64,000 nt of DNA. It comes from Amycolatopsis umgeniensis (GTDB taxonomy: Bacteria; Actinomycetota; Actinomycetes; Mycobacteriales; Pseudonocardiaceae). The notes under the pieces were generated by a model, which did no database searches, was not told where the DNA came from, and saw only the letters and a program-made list of their open reading frames with translations. The DNA is taken from positions 3,348,001 to 3,412,000 of the forward strand of contig NZ_JACHMX010000001.1 of assembly GCF_014205155.1 (NCBI RefSeq). Direction: 5' to 3'. The position numbers and the translations under genes were made by a program. Position 1 is the stretch's first letter; each line of letters starts with the position of its first letter. Positions 8,284 to 15,850 of this stretch are shown here, piece by piece.

Positions 8284-8667
8284 ATGGCCAGGCTTCGCGA
8301 CGTCGTCTTCGACTGCCACCATCCGGCTTCGCTCGCCCGCTTCTGGGCGGCGGCGCTCGACGGCTACGAAGTCGCACCCTATGACGAAGAAGAGCTCGAG
8401 CGCCTTCGTTCTCTGGGCTTCTCCGGCCCCGAAGACGATCCTTCGGTGCTCGTCGAAACCGAGTGGGGTCCGCGACTGTTCTTCAATCAGGTCCCGGAAA
8501 CGAAGGCCGTCAAGAACCGGGTGCATCTGGACCTGGCGGACGACGACGTCGAACGGCTCGTCGGGCTGGGCGCGAAGGTGATCGCCCAACCCGAGGACGG
8601 AGTCGTCGTCCTCGCCGATCCCGAGGGGAACGAGTTCTGTCTCGTCACTCCGCCGCGGTCTGTTTGA
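8284..8667 (+). CDS. VOC / glyoxalase-like domain protein
   Basis: A 127-residue protein with the single-module vicinal-oxygen-chelate pattern: an N-terminal FDCHHPASLARFWAAALDGYEV block, then NRVHLDLADDDVERLVGLGA and a C-terminal VVLADPEGNEFCLV, in which the Glu is a frequent metal ligand. It resembles the actinobacterial glyoxalase-like family often annotated as VOC family protein, mostly without assigned substrate. Its 3' end overlaps the 3' end of the convergent lspA by 23 bases. Confidence 0.85.
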   Translation: MARLRDVVFDCHHPASLARFWAAALDGYEVAPYDEEELERLRSLGFSGPEDDPSVLVETEWGPRLFFNQVPETKAVKNRVHLDLADDDVERLVGLGAKVIAQPEDGVVVLADPEGNEFCLVTPPRSV

Positions 8668-9166
8668 CGCCCTCGATCGGGACGCCGCGGAAACTGAGCA
8701 CGAAAAGGGAGACCGCGCCGAAGAACAACGCGATGTCGGCGACGTTCCCGACGAACCAGCCGTTGTAGTCGATGAAGTCGACGACGTGGCCGCGTGCGAA
8801 ACCGGGCTCGCGGAACAGGCGGTCTCCCAGATGCGTCGTCGCGCCGCCGAGCAGCAGCCCGAGCGAGATCGCCCAGCCCGCCGAACGGACCTTGCGCGAG
8901 ATCCACAGCAACGCGACCACCGCGACCGCCGCCAGGATCGCGAAGATCCAGGTGGAGCCGGAGCCCAGCGAAAACGCCGCGCCCGGGTTGTAGAGCAGCC
9001 GGAAACGGATGAAGTCGCCGATCACCGGGATCGGCGCGCGGTCGGTGAGGGTGTCGACGGCCCACCATTTGGTCAGCTGGTCGGCCGCCAGCAGCACCGC
9101 GGCCACCAGCAATGTCCACAGCAGACGGCGGGGCGGCGTCTCAGGCTCGTTCTCGGTGCTCATCAC
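8645..9166 (-). CDS. lspA: Lipoprotein signal peptidase (signal peptidase II)
   Basis: A 173-residue four-helix membrane aspartyl protease that cleaves prolipoprotein signal peptides. Conserved blocks are AADQLTKWWAV (helix 1), LLYNPGAAFSLG, a catalytic-Asp block THLGDRLFREPG and VVDFIDYNGWFVGNVADIAL with the second Asp. In the first Asp block the family usually reads GNLIDR; here it is THLGDR, so the conserved Asn is replaced while the Asp is kept. The start is ATG 9166 or the next codon ATG 9163. The 3' end overlaps the convergent VOC gene. Confidence 0.92.
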   Translation of the reverse strand: MMSTENEPETPPRRLLWTLLVAAVLLAADQLTKWWAVDTLTDRAPIPVIGDFIRFRLLYNPGAAFSLGSGSTWIFAILAAVAVVALLWISRKVRSAGWAISLGLLLGGATTHLGDRLFREPGFARGHVVDFIDYNGWFVGNVADIALFFGAVSLFVLSFRGVPIEGVKQTAAE

Positions 9167-9394
9167 CCGTCAGAGTACGGGCGACGCCGAGCGCGTTGAG
9201 CGCGGCGGGGAAACCGACGTAGACGGCGAGATGCAGGATCGCCTCGACGGCGGCCCTGAACTCCCCCGCGTCACGCGCTTCACGGAGGACGTCGGCCGGT
9301 TCCGGCGCCACTCCACGAACAGCTCCAGCACGGCGGGGTTCTCGACACCGCCGAGAAGCCGGAGCAGTTCGAGGCCCTTGTCGTGATCGCCCAT
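9141..9394 (-). pseudogene. Frameshifted, shortened carboxymuconolactone-decarboxylase-like gene
   Basis: An ATG at 9394 overlaps the stop of the histidine-kinase gene by one base and gives GDHDKGLELLRLLGGVENPA, a typical CMD-family N-terminus. About 25 codons later the frame loses sense. In another minus-strand frame the text resumes as VEAILHLAVYVGFPAALNAL, the characteristic CMD C-terminal helix, ending at a TGA at 9141-9143 inside the lspA start. The middle helix with the redox cysteine/histidine motif is missing. This looks like a decayed gene with an internal deletion and a frameshift. A sequencing error could explain the shift but not the missing centre. Confidence 0.6.
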
Positions 9395-10818
9395 CAGGCA
9401 GGGGCTCCCGGGAGCCGCAGGGTCATCAGCGCGCCACCTTCGGGAGCTCGTCCCGCGTAGACGTCGCCACCGTGCCGCTGCGCCGCGTGCTGGACGATGG
9501 CAAGGCCGAGCCCGGAGCCGGGCAGCGTCCGCGCCTCGGAAGAGCGGTAGAAGCGGTCGAACACCTTCGGCAGGTCCTCGTCGGCGATCCCCGGCCCGGC
9601 GTCCGCGACTTCGAGCACCGCGGTGCCGTCGCCGACCGGGTACAGCCGGACCCCGACCGTCGACCCCTCCGGCGAGAACTTCACCGCGTTGTCGAGGAGG
9701 TTCAGCACCGCGCGTTCCAGCGCGCTGGTGTCACCGGTCAGCACCCACGGCTGGAGCGAGACATCGAACTCGATCTCGCCCGCGCGACGGCGTGCCCTGT
9801 CGAGCGCGCGCTCGACGACGTCGACCATCTCGACGCGTTCGTGCTCGATCCGCGGCTCGTCCTGGCGCGCGAGTTCGACGAGGTCGCCGATCAGCTGGGT
9901 CAACTCGTCGAGCTGGCCGCGGATGTCGGCCTCGATGTCGCTGCGGTCCTCGTCGGACAGCGTGCGCGCGCCCGGCCTGCTCGCGGACAGGAGCAGCTCC
10001 AGGTTCGTGCGGAGCGACGTCAGCGGCGTCCGGAGCTCGTGCCCGGCGTCGGCGACGAGCTGTCGCTGCCGTTCCTGCGATTCGGCGACCGTGCCGAGCA
10101 TCGTGTTGAAACTCTGCGTGAGGCGGGCGAGTTCGTCGTCGCCGCTGACCGGGATCGGCCGCAAGTCACCCGTGGTGGCGACGCGTTCCGCCGCCGACGT
10201 CAATCTGTCGACAGGCCGCAGGCCCGCTCTCGCGACGGCCGTTCCCGCGGCCGCGGCGACCAGGATCCCGGCGCCGCCGATCAGGAACAGGACCACCGAA
10301 AGCTCGTTCAGCGTGCGTTTGGTCGGGCCGAGCGACTGCGCGAGCACCATCGCCTGCCCCGGCCCCTGCGGGAGGGCGACGACCCGGCTGTCGGTCTTCG
10401 GGTCGGTGCGGAGCGAGAACGCCTTGTCGCCGGTGGCGACCGCGATCTCGTCCTCGCCGTACGGCGGGCGGCTTCCGGACTGCGGATAGGTCAGCCGGAT
10501 CTTCTCCCCGACCGTCAGCTGGCCGATCTGCAGGTCCGCGCTGGCCAGGAAGGCGCCGGGCACCTGCTGCAGCTCGGTCTGTACCTGCGGCGAGTCGACC
10601 GCGGCCTGCGCGCGGGCGCGCAGGTTGTCGTCCACCTGCTGGTAGAGGTTCTCCTTCACGACGAGATACGCGCCGAGCGACACCAGCGCCACCGCGCCCG
10701 CCACCGAAACGGCCGCGAGCAGCGTCACCCGGCCGCGGAGCGAGAAGCGCCGCGTGCCCCAGCGGTCGCCGCGCGGATCCTTTTCGGACACGTCCACGAC
10801 CTGGACCGGCTCGGTCAC
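9394..10818 (-). CDS. mprB: MprB-type sensor histidine kinase
   Basis: A 474-residue membrane histidine kinase. A transmembrane segment ([18 protein letters not shown]) near residue 30 leads into an extracytoplasmic domain of about 130 residues; a second helix (near 165-185) precedes a HAMP linker. The DHp helix contains [13 protein letters not shown] with the phospho-accepting His. The ATPase domain has [13 protein letters not shown] (N box), [10 protein letters not shown] (G1) and [18 protein letters not shown] (G2). The start GTG 10818 overlaps the regulator stop (GTGA). The assignment to MprB rests on the pairing with a regulator very like MprA. The extracytoplasmic domain probably senses envelope stress. 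Confidence 0.9.
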   Translation of the reverse strand: MTEPVQVVDVSEKDPRGDRWGTRRFSLRGRVTLLAAVSVAGAVALVSLGAYLVVKENLYQQVDDNLRARAQAAVDSPQVQTELQQVPGAFLASADLQIGQLTVGEKIRLTYPQSGSRPPYGEDEIAVATGDKAFSLRTDPKTDSRVVALPQGPGQAMVLAQSLGPTKRTLNELSVVLFLIGGAGILVAAAAGTAVARAGLRPVDRLTSAAERVATTGDLRPIPVSGDDELARLTQSFNTMLGTVAESQERQRQLVADAGHELRTPLTSLRTNLELLLSASRPGARTLSDEDRSDIEADIRGQLDELTQLIGDLVELARQDEPRIEHERVEMVDVVERALDRARRRAGEIEFDVSLQPWVLTGDTSALERAVLNLLDNAVKFSPEGSTVGVRLYPVGDGTAVLEVADAGPGIADEDLPKVFDRFYRSSEARTLPGSGLGLAIVQHAAQRHGGDVYAGRAPEGGALMTLRLPGAPA

Positions 10819-11507
10819 GGCGGGGTTTCCCTCAGCACGTACCCCACTCCCCGCACCGTATGGATCAGCCTCGGTTCGCTCCCAGCCTCGGTCTTTCGGC
10901 GCAAATAACCGACGTAGACCTCCAGCGCGTTGCCCGACGTCGGGAAGTCGTATCCCCATACTTCCTCCAGGATCCGGCTGCGGGTCAGGACGTGCTTCGG
11001 GTAGGAGAGGAACAGCTCCAGGAGCGCGAATTCGGTCCTCGTGAGACTGATCTCCCGCCCCGCCCGGCGCACTTCGCGCGTCCCCGGGTCCAAAGTGAGG
11101 TCGGCGAACGACAGGATCTCGGCGTTCTGCCCCGCCTGCGGATCCGGGATCGCCCGGCGCAGAAGCGCGCGAAGGCGAGCGAGAAGCTCCTCGAGCGCGA
11201 AGGGCTTCGGGAGGTAATCGTCGGCGCCGGCGTCGAGACCGGACACTCGATCGGACACGGTGTCCCGCGCGGTGAGCACGAGGATCGGCAGGTCGTCACC
11301 GGTACTCCGCAGGCGGCGGGCGACCTCCAGGCCGTCGAGCCGCGGCATCATCACGTCGAGGACCATCGCGTCGGGTCTGTTGGCGATGATCGCTTCCAGG
11401 GCCTGCGCGCCGTCCCCGGCCATTTCCACCTGGTACCCGTTGAACTCAAGGGATCGCCTGAGTGATTCACGGACGGCCCTGTCGTCGTCCACTACGAGGA
11501 TGCGCAT
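10815..11507 (-). CDS. mprA: MprA-type OmpR-family response regulator
   Basis: A 230-residue regulator with a receiver domain ([19 protein letters not shown], phospho-acceptor Asp in [12 protein letters not shown]) and a winged-helix output domain ([48 protein letters not shown]). The sequence is extremely close to mycobacterial MprA as I know it, including the C-terminus. In mycobacteria MprA controls sigE and pepD under envelope stress. Here the kinase follows by a GTGA overlap and an HtrA protease lies in the neighbourhood, supporting the same role. About 85 bases separate its start from the next gene. Confidence 0.93.
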   Translation of the reverse strand: MRILVVDDDRAVRESLRRSLEFNGYQVEMAGDGAQALEAIIANRPDAMVLDVMMPRLDGLEVARRLRSTGDDLPILVLTARDTVSDRVSGLDAGADDYLPKPFALEELLARLRALLRRAIPDPQAGQNAEILSFADLTLDPGTREVRRAGREISLTRTEFALLELFLSYPKHVLTRSRILEEVWGYDFPTSGNALEVYVGYLRRKTEAGSEPRLIHTVRGVGYVLRETPP

Positions 11508-11592
11508 GGCGACAGTCTTACGCAGAGTGCTGAGACTCGCCTAAGAACACACACAGAACAAACAAAGAGAATTCAGCAGTCCACAAGGCGTT

Positions 11593-12207
11593 TCAGCCGG
11601 TCTCGGGCCCTTTCGCAACAGGTGCGTTCCATCTGCGCCACAAAGCGAGCATCCGAACCCCCACGACGACGGTTGCTGCTACGACCGTCACCGGCCCCGG
11701 CGGCAGTCGCAGAGCGTGACCGATCACGACGAGCACGGCCCCCGCGAGCGCCGCGACCGCGTAGATCTCCTTCCGCAGCACGAGCGGGATTTCCCGGAGC
11801 AGGAGATCACGCACCGCACCGCCGCCGATACCCGTCGTCATCCCGATCAGGCACGCCGCGTAGGGAGTGGCGCCCGCGTTCAACGCGATGGTGGTCCCGG
11901 CCGTCGCGAACACCCCGAGCCCGAGCGCGTCGGCGAGGAGCACGCCGCGCCGCAGCTTCGCGATCTGCGGATGGAAGACGAACACGACCAGCGCCGTCGC
12001 CCCGCAGACCGCGAGGTACGGCCAGGTCCGCAGGGTCGTGGGCGGCGTGATCCCCAGGAGGACGTCGCGGATGATCCCGCCGCCGAGCGCGGTGGTGAGC
12101 CCGACGACGACCACCCCGAAGACGTCCAACCTGGACCGCACCGCCGCGAGCGCCCCCGAAGCGGCGAACGCGATCAAGCCGAGGAACTCGAGCGCGGTGA
12201 GGATCAT
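11593..12207 (-). CDS. UPF0126 / TRIC-like membrane protein
   Basis: A 204-residue protein with seven predicted hydrophobic helices and an internal duplication: the glycine-rich segments GLTTALGGGIIRDVLLG and GMTTGIGGGAVRDLLLR are the two copies. This is the signature of the UPF0126/YicG family, structurally related to trimeric intracellular cation (TRIC) channels. Transport of monovalent cations is known for relatives; the bacterial role is less clear. Its ATG overlaps the stop of the upstream regulator by one base, so they are probably co-transcribed. Confidence 0.88.
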   Translation of the reverse strand: MILTALEFLGLIAFAASGALAAVRSRLDVFGVVVVGLTTALGGGIIRDVLLGITPPTTLRTWPYLAVCGATALVVFVFHPQIAKLRRGVLLADALGLGVFATAGTTIALNAGATPYAACLIGMTTGIGGGAVRDLLLREIPLVLRKEIYAVAALAGAVLVVIGHALRLPPGPVTVVAATVVVGVRMLALWRRWNAPVAKGPETG

Positions 12208-12860
12208 TACTGGTCGAGCAGGCCACCGCGGTAGGCCAGCAGCGCGGCCTGCACCCGGTTCGCCGCGCCGATCTTGGACAGGACGGCCGAGACGTAGCCC
12301 TTGACGGTGGCCTCGGACAGATGGAGGCGCCCGCCGATCTCCGCGTTGGACAGCCCCTGGCCGATCAACCCGACGACCTCACGCTCCCGTTCGGACAACG
12401 ACGCGAGCAGTTTGCGCGCCGGCTGCGCGGCCCGCTGCTCGTCCCGATGCGACTGGACCATGCGCGCCGCGACCCCCGGGTCCAGCACCGCGCCGCCGCG
12501 GGCCAGGTCGCGGACCGCCCGCAGCAGCGCCGCCGGGTCGATGTCCTTGAGGAGGAAGCCGTTGGCCCCGAGCCTGAGCGCGAGACTGACGTAGTCGTCG
12601 ATGTCGAACGTGGTCAACATGGCCACGGTCGGCGGATCCGGCAGCGCGAGGATGGCCCTGAGCGCGCGAATGCCGTCGTCAGGCGCCCTCATCTTGATGT
12701 CGAGCAAGGCGACGTCGGGGTGGTACCGCCGGGCGACCTCGACCGCTGATCTCCCGTCGCTCGCCTCGCCCACGATCTCGATGTCGGCAGCGCCGGACAT
12801 CATGGCACGCAGGCCCGAACGGACCAGTTCCTCGTCGTCGGCGAACATGAGCTTGATCAA
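12207..12860 (-). CDS. NarL/LuxR-family response regulator without adjacent kinase
   Basis: A 217-residue regulator. The receiver domain runs from KLMFADDEELVRSGLRAMM with phospho-acceptor Asp in VALLDIKMRAPDDG. The C-terminal LuxR helix-turn-helix is LSEREREVVGLIGQGLSNAE through VKGYVSAVLSKIG. No histidine-kinase gene is adjacent (the next upstream feature is the tRNA 370 bases away), so it is an orphan in this window. It is followed by the UPF0126 gene with a one-base overlap, which may be its only co-transcribed partner. Confidence 0.9.
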   Translation of the reverse strand: MIKLMFADDEELVRSGLRAMMSGAADIEIVGEASDGRSAVEVARRYHPDVALLDIKMRAPDDGIRALRAILALPDPPTVAMLTTFDIDDYVSLALRLGANGFLLKDIDPAALLRAVRDLARGGAVLDPGVAARMVQSHRDEQRAAQPARKLLASLSEREREVVGLIGQGLSNAEIGGRLHLSEATVKGYVSAVLSKIGAANRVQAALLAYRGGLLDQ

Positions 12861-13227
12861 CGAAGCCCTCCGGCAGCCGGGGGAGCGGCGTCTCGCGTCC
12901 CGTTAACGAAGATTACCTACTGTTGTTCAGGGTTTCGAAACCAGACACGTACGAGTGACCCGTGCGGGTCATCTGTGTCGATCTAGCTTTCGATTCAGCC
13001 CTGTTTTCCTGGGTGTGAGTGTGCGTGCTCGGGGACGGATCCGCAGGTCGAGTGTCACTGGGCGGCCACTGGCGAGCTTGGGCCCGCCGATCGGAGCAGC
13101 GTTCGGCGCTCGTTTGAGCGCAACCGCCGTTCGGGGCATTCCGGGGATCCGGGGGCCCTCACGAGGTGACGGTGCCCTCGTGCCCTGCCGGGGCCGGTCA
13201 CCCGGTAGGCTGTGCCCGGCAGTACAT
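12861..13227. other. Non-coding region upstream of the regulator and the tRNA
   Basis: A 367-base gap between the divergent start of the NarL-type regulator and tRNA-Arg. I see no open frame with convincing codon use. A TAGGCT hexamer at 13206-13211, about 17 bases before the tRNA, could be its -10 element, but no good -35 partner is visible at the usual distance. Confidence 0.5.
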
Positions 13228-13300
13228 GCCCTCGTAGCTCAGGGGATAGAGCACCGCTCTCCTAAAGCGGGTGTCGCAGGTTCGAATCCTGCCGGGGGCA
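13228..13300 (+). tRNA. tRNA-Arg (anticodon CCT)
   Basis: A 73-base cloverleaf. The acceptor arms GCCCTCG and CGGGGGC pair (with one T-G wobble), followed by unpaired A. The D arm is GCTC/GAGC with loop AGGGGATA. The anticodon stem CCGCT/AGCGG encloses CTCCTAA, giving anticodon CCT, which reads AGG (Arg). The T arm is GCAGG/CCTGC with loop TTCGAAT. CCA is not encoded. tRNA genes of this type are frequent integration sites; I found no repeat of its 3' end in the window. Confidence 0.95.
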
Positions 13301-13602
13301 CATCTCAACGAAGGCGAATCCCGCAGGCTCGTCGCGGCCGATGCCGGTCGACGCAAGGAGATCGGCTTGAGCACCCAGTAACGATGCGTTCAAGGCTCAT
13401 CTTCATCCGAGCTCGCTACGACGGTGAGACCGCCGCCGCGGTGGAGGGGCCTGGCCCGGCCTCTGCGAAGCCTGCCAGGACCATTCCTACGCGCTTGCCA
13501 AAAGCACCGTCTCGGCATGAGTTCCTAGAGCACGAAGGCGTTGGCACCGGACGATCTACGGTGTGCCGCAGCGCGCGGGGCATTGATGGCTCAGAACCGT
13601 GA
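13301..13602. other. Non-coding stretch downstream of tRNA-Arg
   Basis: About 300 bases with no convincing gene. A 24-codon open frame ending at the TAA near 13379 (NEGESRRLVAADAGRRKEIG...) directly follows the tRNA. It could be the relic of a longer gene such as one lost with an integrated element, but it is too short to assign. Confidence 0.4.
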
Positions 13603-14049
13603 TCAACGACCCGCGGGGCGGCCGTCCGGGTCGGTCATCACGATGGCCCCACCCTGCGCCTTCAGTACGACGTCCGCGCGGTACTTCCCGTCGCCCAGGG
13701 CGGCGAGAGTGCCGAGGCTGACCATCCGCGTGGTGGCACCGTCGCGGTCGAACACCAGCAGGTTGCCGTCCTGGACGTAGTCGCCGCCGTGCGTGCCATC
13801 GCCCTCGACCGTGACGGGCCTGCCGAGTTCTCGCTCGATTCGCGCACCGGAGGCGGGTCCGGTGAAGACCTGCACTGACGTCCAATCGCCGGACGCCAGT
13901 TCCTTGAGGGGCCGCGAGCCGCCTGACCTGGCGAGGTCGCTGATCGCTTTCTCGAGGCCGTCGTCGAATTCCACTGTCACTCCTGGGGTGCTCGTTCCGC
14001 AGCCCGCCACGAGAGCGAGAAGGGCGAGCAGAGTCACTATCAAGCGCAT
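13603..14049 (-). CDS. Small lipoprotein, candidate immunity or partner of the WXG/DUF6973 toxin
   Basis: A 148-residue protein starting at ATG 14049. The first 17 residues form a lipoprotein signal peptide (LIVTLLALLALVAGC) with the lipobox Cys at residue 17, so it is expected at the outer face of the membrane. The mature part has several beta-rich segments (TVEGDGTHGGDYVQDGNLLV, KYRADVVLKAQGGAIVMTD). I do not recognise a family. It starts two bases after the stop of the toxin-like gene, in one operon with it and the WXG protein, which suggests, but does not prove, an immunity or accessory role. Confidence 0.7.
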   Translation of the reverse strand: MRLIVTLLALLALVAGCGTSTPGVTVEFDDGLEKAISDLARSGGSRPLKELASGDWTSVQVFTGPASGARIERELGRPVTVEGDGTHGGDYVQDGNLLVFDRDGATTRMVSLGTLAALGDGKYRADVVLKAQGGAIVMTDPDGRPAGR

Positions 14050-14051
14050 GG

Positions 14052-15230
14052 TCAGTATTGGTCCGGAGTCGCCGAGGGTTGACCGGGGTCGTGGTCGTCG
14101 TCGCGCCCCGGATTGTCCGTGGGCCAAGGATGGTTCTTGGTTTCGCGGGTCTCGCCAGGAGTCGATTCGCTGGACGATACCAGTGTGTCGTTCTTGTCGA
14201 TGACCACCATTTTGCCGTCCTTGACCGCTTGTTCGACCAGGTTCGCCAACTGTTCGGGGCTGGCGTCCGGGTTGGCTTTGGCGATCGAGCGACCGACTTC
14301 GTTGTTGTGCAGGTCCATGGCCACCGGGACATGGTGGCTGGTCGGGTTCCGCTCGTGCGCGGTCGCGAAGTCGCGGGCCCATTCTTCTCCGTACCGCTGC
14401 GTCATCATCGCGTTCCAGTAGGCATGGCGGAAAGCGTCGGCGTGCCCGTCGGTCCCGCCCTTGCCCTCGAACTTGCCCTCGGCGACATGCAAGGCGTCCT
14501 GTCGGATGTCGGCGAACTCTTTGAGTCCGAGCAATCCCTTGCGCATCTGCAGATCGTCGAGCAACTTCGCCTCGGCCTCGGTGATCTTCTCCTTCTTGAA
14601 ACCCGCCTGTTCCGCGATCCAGCCGGTCAAGCCGCTCGGCCACACTGTCGTGCCGTCTGTTTTGACCTGGTATTTGGCCAGGAGGTCGCGGTGCCGCTGT
14701 TCGTCGGCGATGCGGTCTTCGCCCGCCGCGGCGGCCGCCGCCAGCGTCGTCGCACCGGCGTCCCCGATCTCGCCGGCCAGGATTCGCTTGAGCACGGAGT
14801 TCAGTTCGGTGTCGATCTCGCCGGCACGGGCCAAGATGGCTTCCACTTCGACCTGCAAGAGCACGCTGGAGAGAAACCCTGTGGAGTTCTCCGTCTCGAT
14901 GACCTTCCCATTGTCTATCCGGAAGCCGTTCTTGGCGGCGAAGTCCTCCGTCGTTTCGAGACTGCGCACCAGATCGCGCACAGCCTGCTCCGTGTCATCG
15001 ATGATCTTCACGGCTGCGGACAACCGTGCGGCGAGGTCCTCGAGTTCCTGGCATCGGGCACGAAGGTTCTCGGCCGCCGCCTCCGCCGCTTCCCCTGCCC
15101 ACCCGGCCGGCTTGGCACCGTCGATCTCGTCCTGCAGGCCGAGCACCTGCCGGTTCTGCGCGGCCAGGTGGTCACCGATCTGCCCTATCCCGTCGGCTTT
15201 CCATTGGCTGACATCGGCCCAGGTGACCAT
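14052..15230 (-). CDS. ESX-type polymorphic toxin-like protein with C-terminal DUF6973 domain
   Basis: A 392-residue protein starting at ATG 15230 (an upstream in-frame ATG is rejected because 15230 overlaps the WXG gene stop). The N-terminal 200 residues are helical and resemble an ESX/WXG-type targeting region (VTWADVSQWKADGIGQIGD, then long amphipathic helices). The C-terminal domain contains DAFRHAYWNAMMTQRYGEEW and VAMDLHNNEVGRSIA, the conserved His/Trp/Asn pattern of DUF6973, a domain common at the ends of secreted actinobacterial polymorphic toxins. The enzymatic activity is unknown. The tail is acidic and disordered (GRDDDHDPGQPS). It probably works between cells after type VII secretion. 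Confidence 0.75.
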   Translation of the reverse strand: MVTWADVSQWKADGIGQIGDHLAAQNRQVLGLQDEIDGAKPAGWAGEAAEAAAENLRARCQELEDLAARLSAAVKIIDDTEQAVRDLVRSLETTEDFAAKNGFRIDNGKVIETENSTGFLSSVLLQVEVEAILARAGEIDTELNSVLKRILAGEIGDAGATTLAAAAAAGEDRIADEQRHRDLLAKYQVKTDGTTVWPSGLTGWIAEQAGFKKEKITEAEAKLLDDLQMRKGLLGLKEFADIRQDALHVAEGKFEGKGGTDGHADAFRHAYWNAMMTQRYGEEWARDFATAHERNPTSHHVPVAMDLHNNEVGRSIAKANPDASPEQLANLVEQAVKDGKMVVIDKNDTLVSSSESTPGETRETKNHPWPTDNPGRDDDHDPGQPSATPDQY

Positions 15231-15526
15231 CAGCGGCCACCCGCGCCGTCGAATCCCTGCTCGCCCACGCCATCTTGAGCCCGGTACGCGGACGCGGCGG
15301 TGGTCAGCGATGCCGCGTAGGAATCCATGCTCCCAGCCCATACGCCGATCGAGCTCTCCCAATGTGGACCGAGCGTGGCGGCGGTCTTCGCGGACTCTGA
15401 GCCGGTCAGGGCACTGGAAAGCGCCACCACCCGTTCCAGATCCAGTTCGCGCACGATTCCTGCGGCACGCTTCGCCTGGTCAGCCGCGCCACGCAGGGCT
15501 TTCGGATCAGCTTCGAACCCCGTCAT
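15230..15526 (-). CDS. WXG100-like ESX substrate or chaperone
   Basis: A 98-residue helical protein with the length and two-helix layout of WXG100 proteins. The turn region reads LGPHWESSIGVWAGSM, with Trp in the expected place although the exact WxG triplet is not kept. It lies immediately upstream of the toxin-like gene and shares one base with it (TGATG), the usual arrangement for a WXG partner co-secreted with a larger LXG- or toxin-type protein. No ESX secretion genes are present in this window. Confidence 0.7.
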   Translation of the reverse strand: MTGFEADPKALRGAADQAKRAAGIVRELDLERVVALSSALTGSESAKTAATLGPHWESSIGVWAGSMDSYAASLTTAASAYRAQDGVGEQGFDGAGGR

Positions 15527-15850
15527 TTAACCCCTCCCCCTCGATTTGAGGCTACTTGTCCTGTTTGGGAGGTTCAAGTCACTCGAATTCGCCTTTGAAC
15601 TCAGGTCTCGCGAAAGTCGTCGAGACGGTGGGCTTCGACTGAAGATTCCGTGGCGGCCAGCCAATGCGGATAGGTGACGTAGACCGGTTCCGTGTCCTCA
15701 TCGCCGGAAGTGATGACCACTTGGTCATCCGGAGAAAATTCCATTTGTCCACCGGCCAGGCTCGGCGGAAGCCACGGACGACGGGCACTACCCGCGCTGT
15801 GTCGCCGATCAGCGGCTCACCGAGCGGCGATAGCCGGGGCACCAACGCGT
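15527..15850. other. Gap upstream of the WXG cassette with a short coding-like remnant
   Basis: About 320 bases between the WXG gene start and the 3' end of the aminotransferase gene. The only coding-like segment is the 47-codon frame at 15601-15744 listed separately. Upstream of that in another minus-strand frame the text PRLSPLGEPLIGDTARVVPV also looks protein-like, so the region may be a decayed gene. Confidence 0.45.
15601..15744 (-). pseudogene. Possible gene remnant of 47 codons
   Basis: The frame from ATG 15744 to TGA 15601 reads MEFSPDDQVVITSGDEDTEP, then YVTYPHWLAATESSVEAHRL and a short end, with typical actinomycete codon use. A GGTGGA motif is eight bases upstream. Protein-like text in a different frame just upstream suggests that this is the 3' end of a once longer gene with a frameshift. 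Its family is unknown. It could also be a genuine small protein. Confidence 0.3.

Noticed and set aside
13228..15526. A tRNA-integrated genomic island with attachment sites
   Set aside because: No integrase and no repeat of the tRNA 3' end were found; only the location is suggestive.
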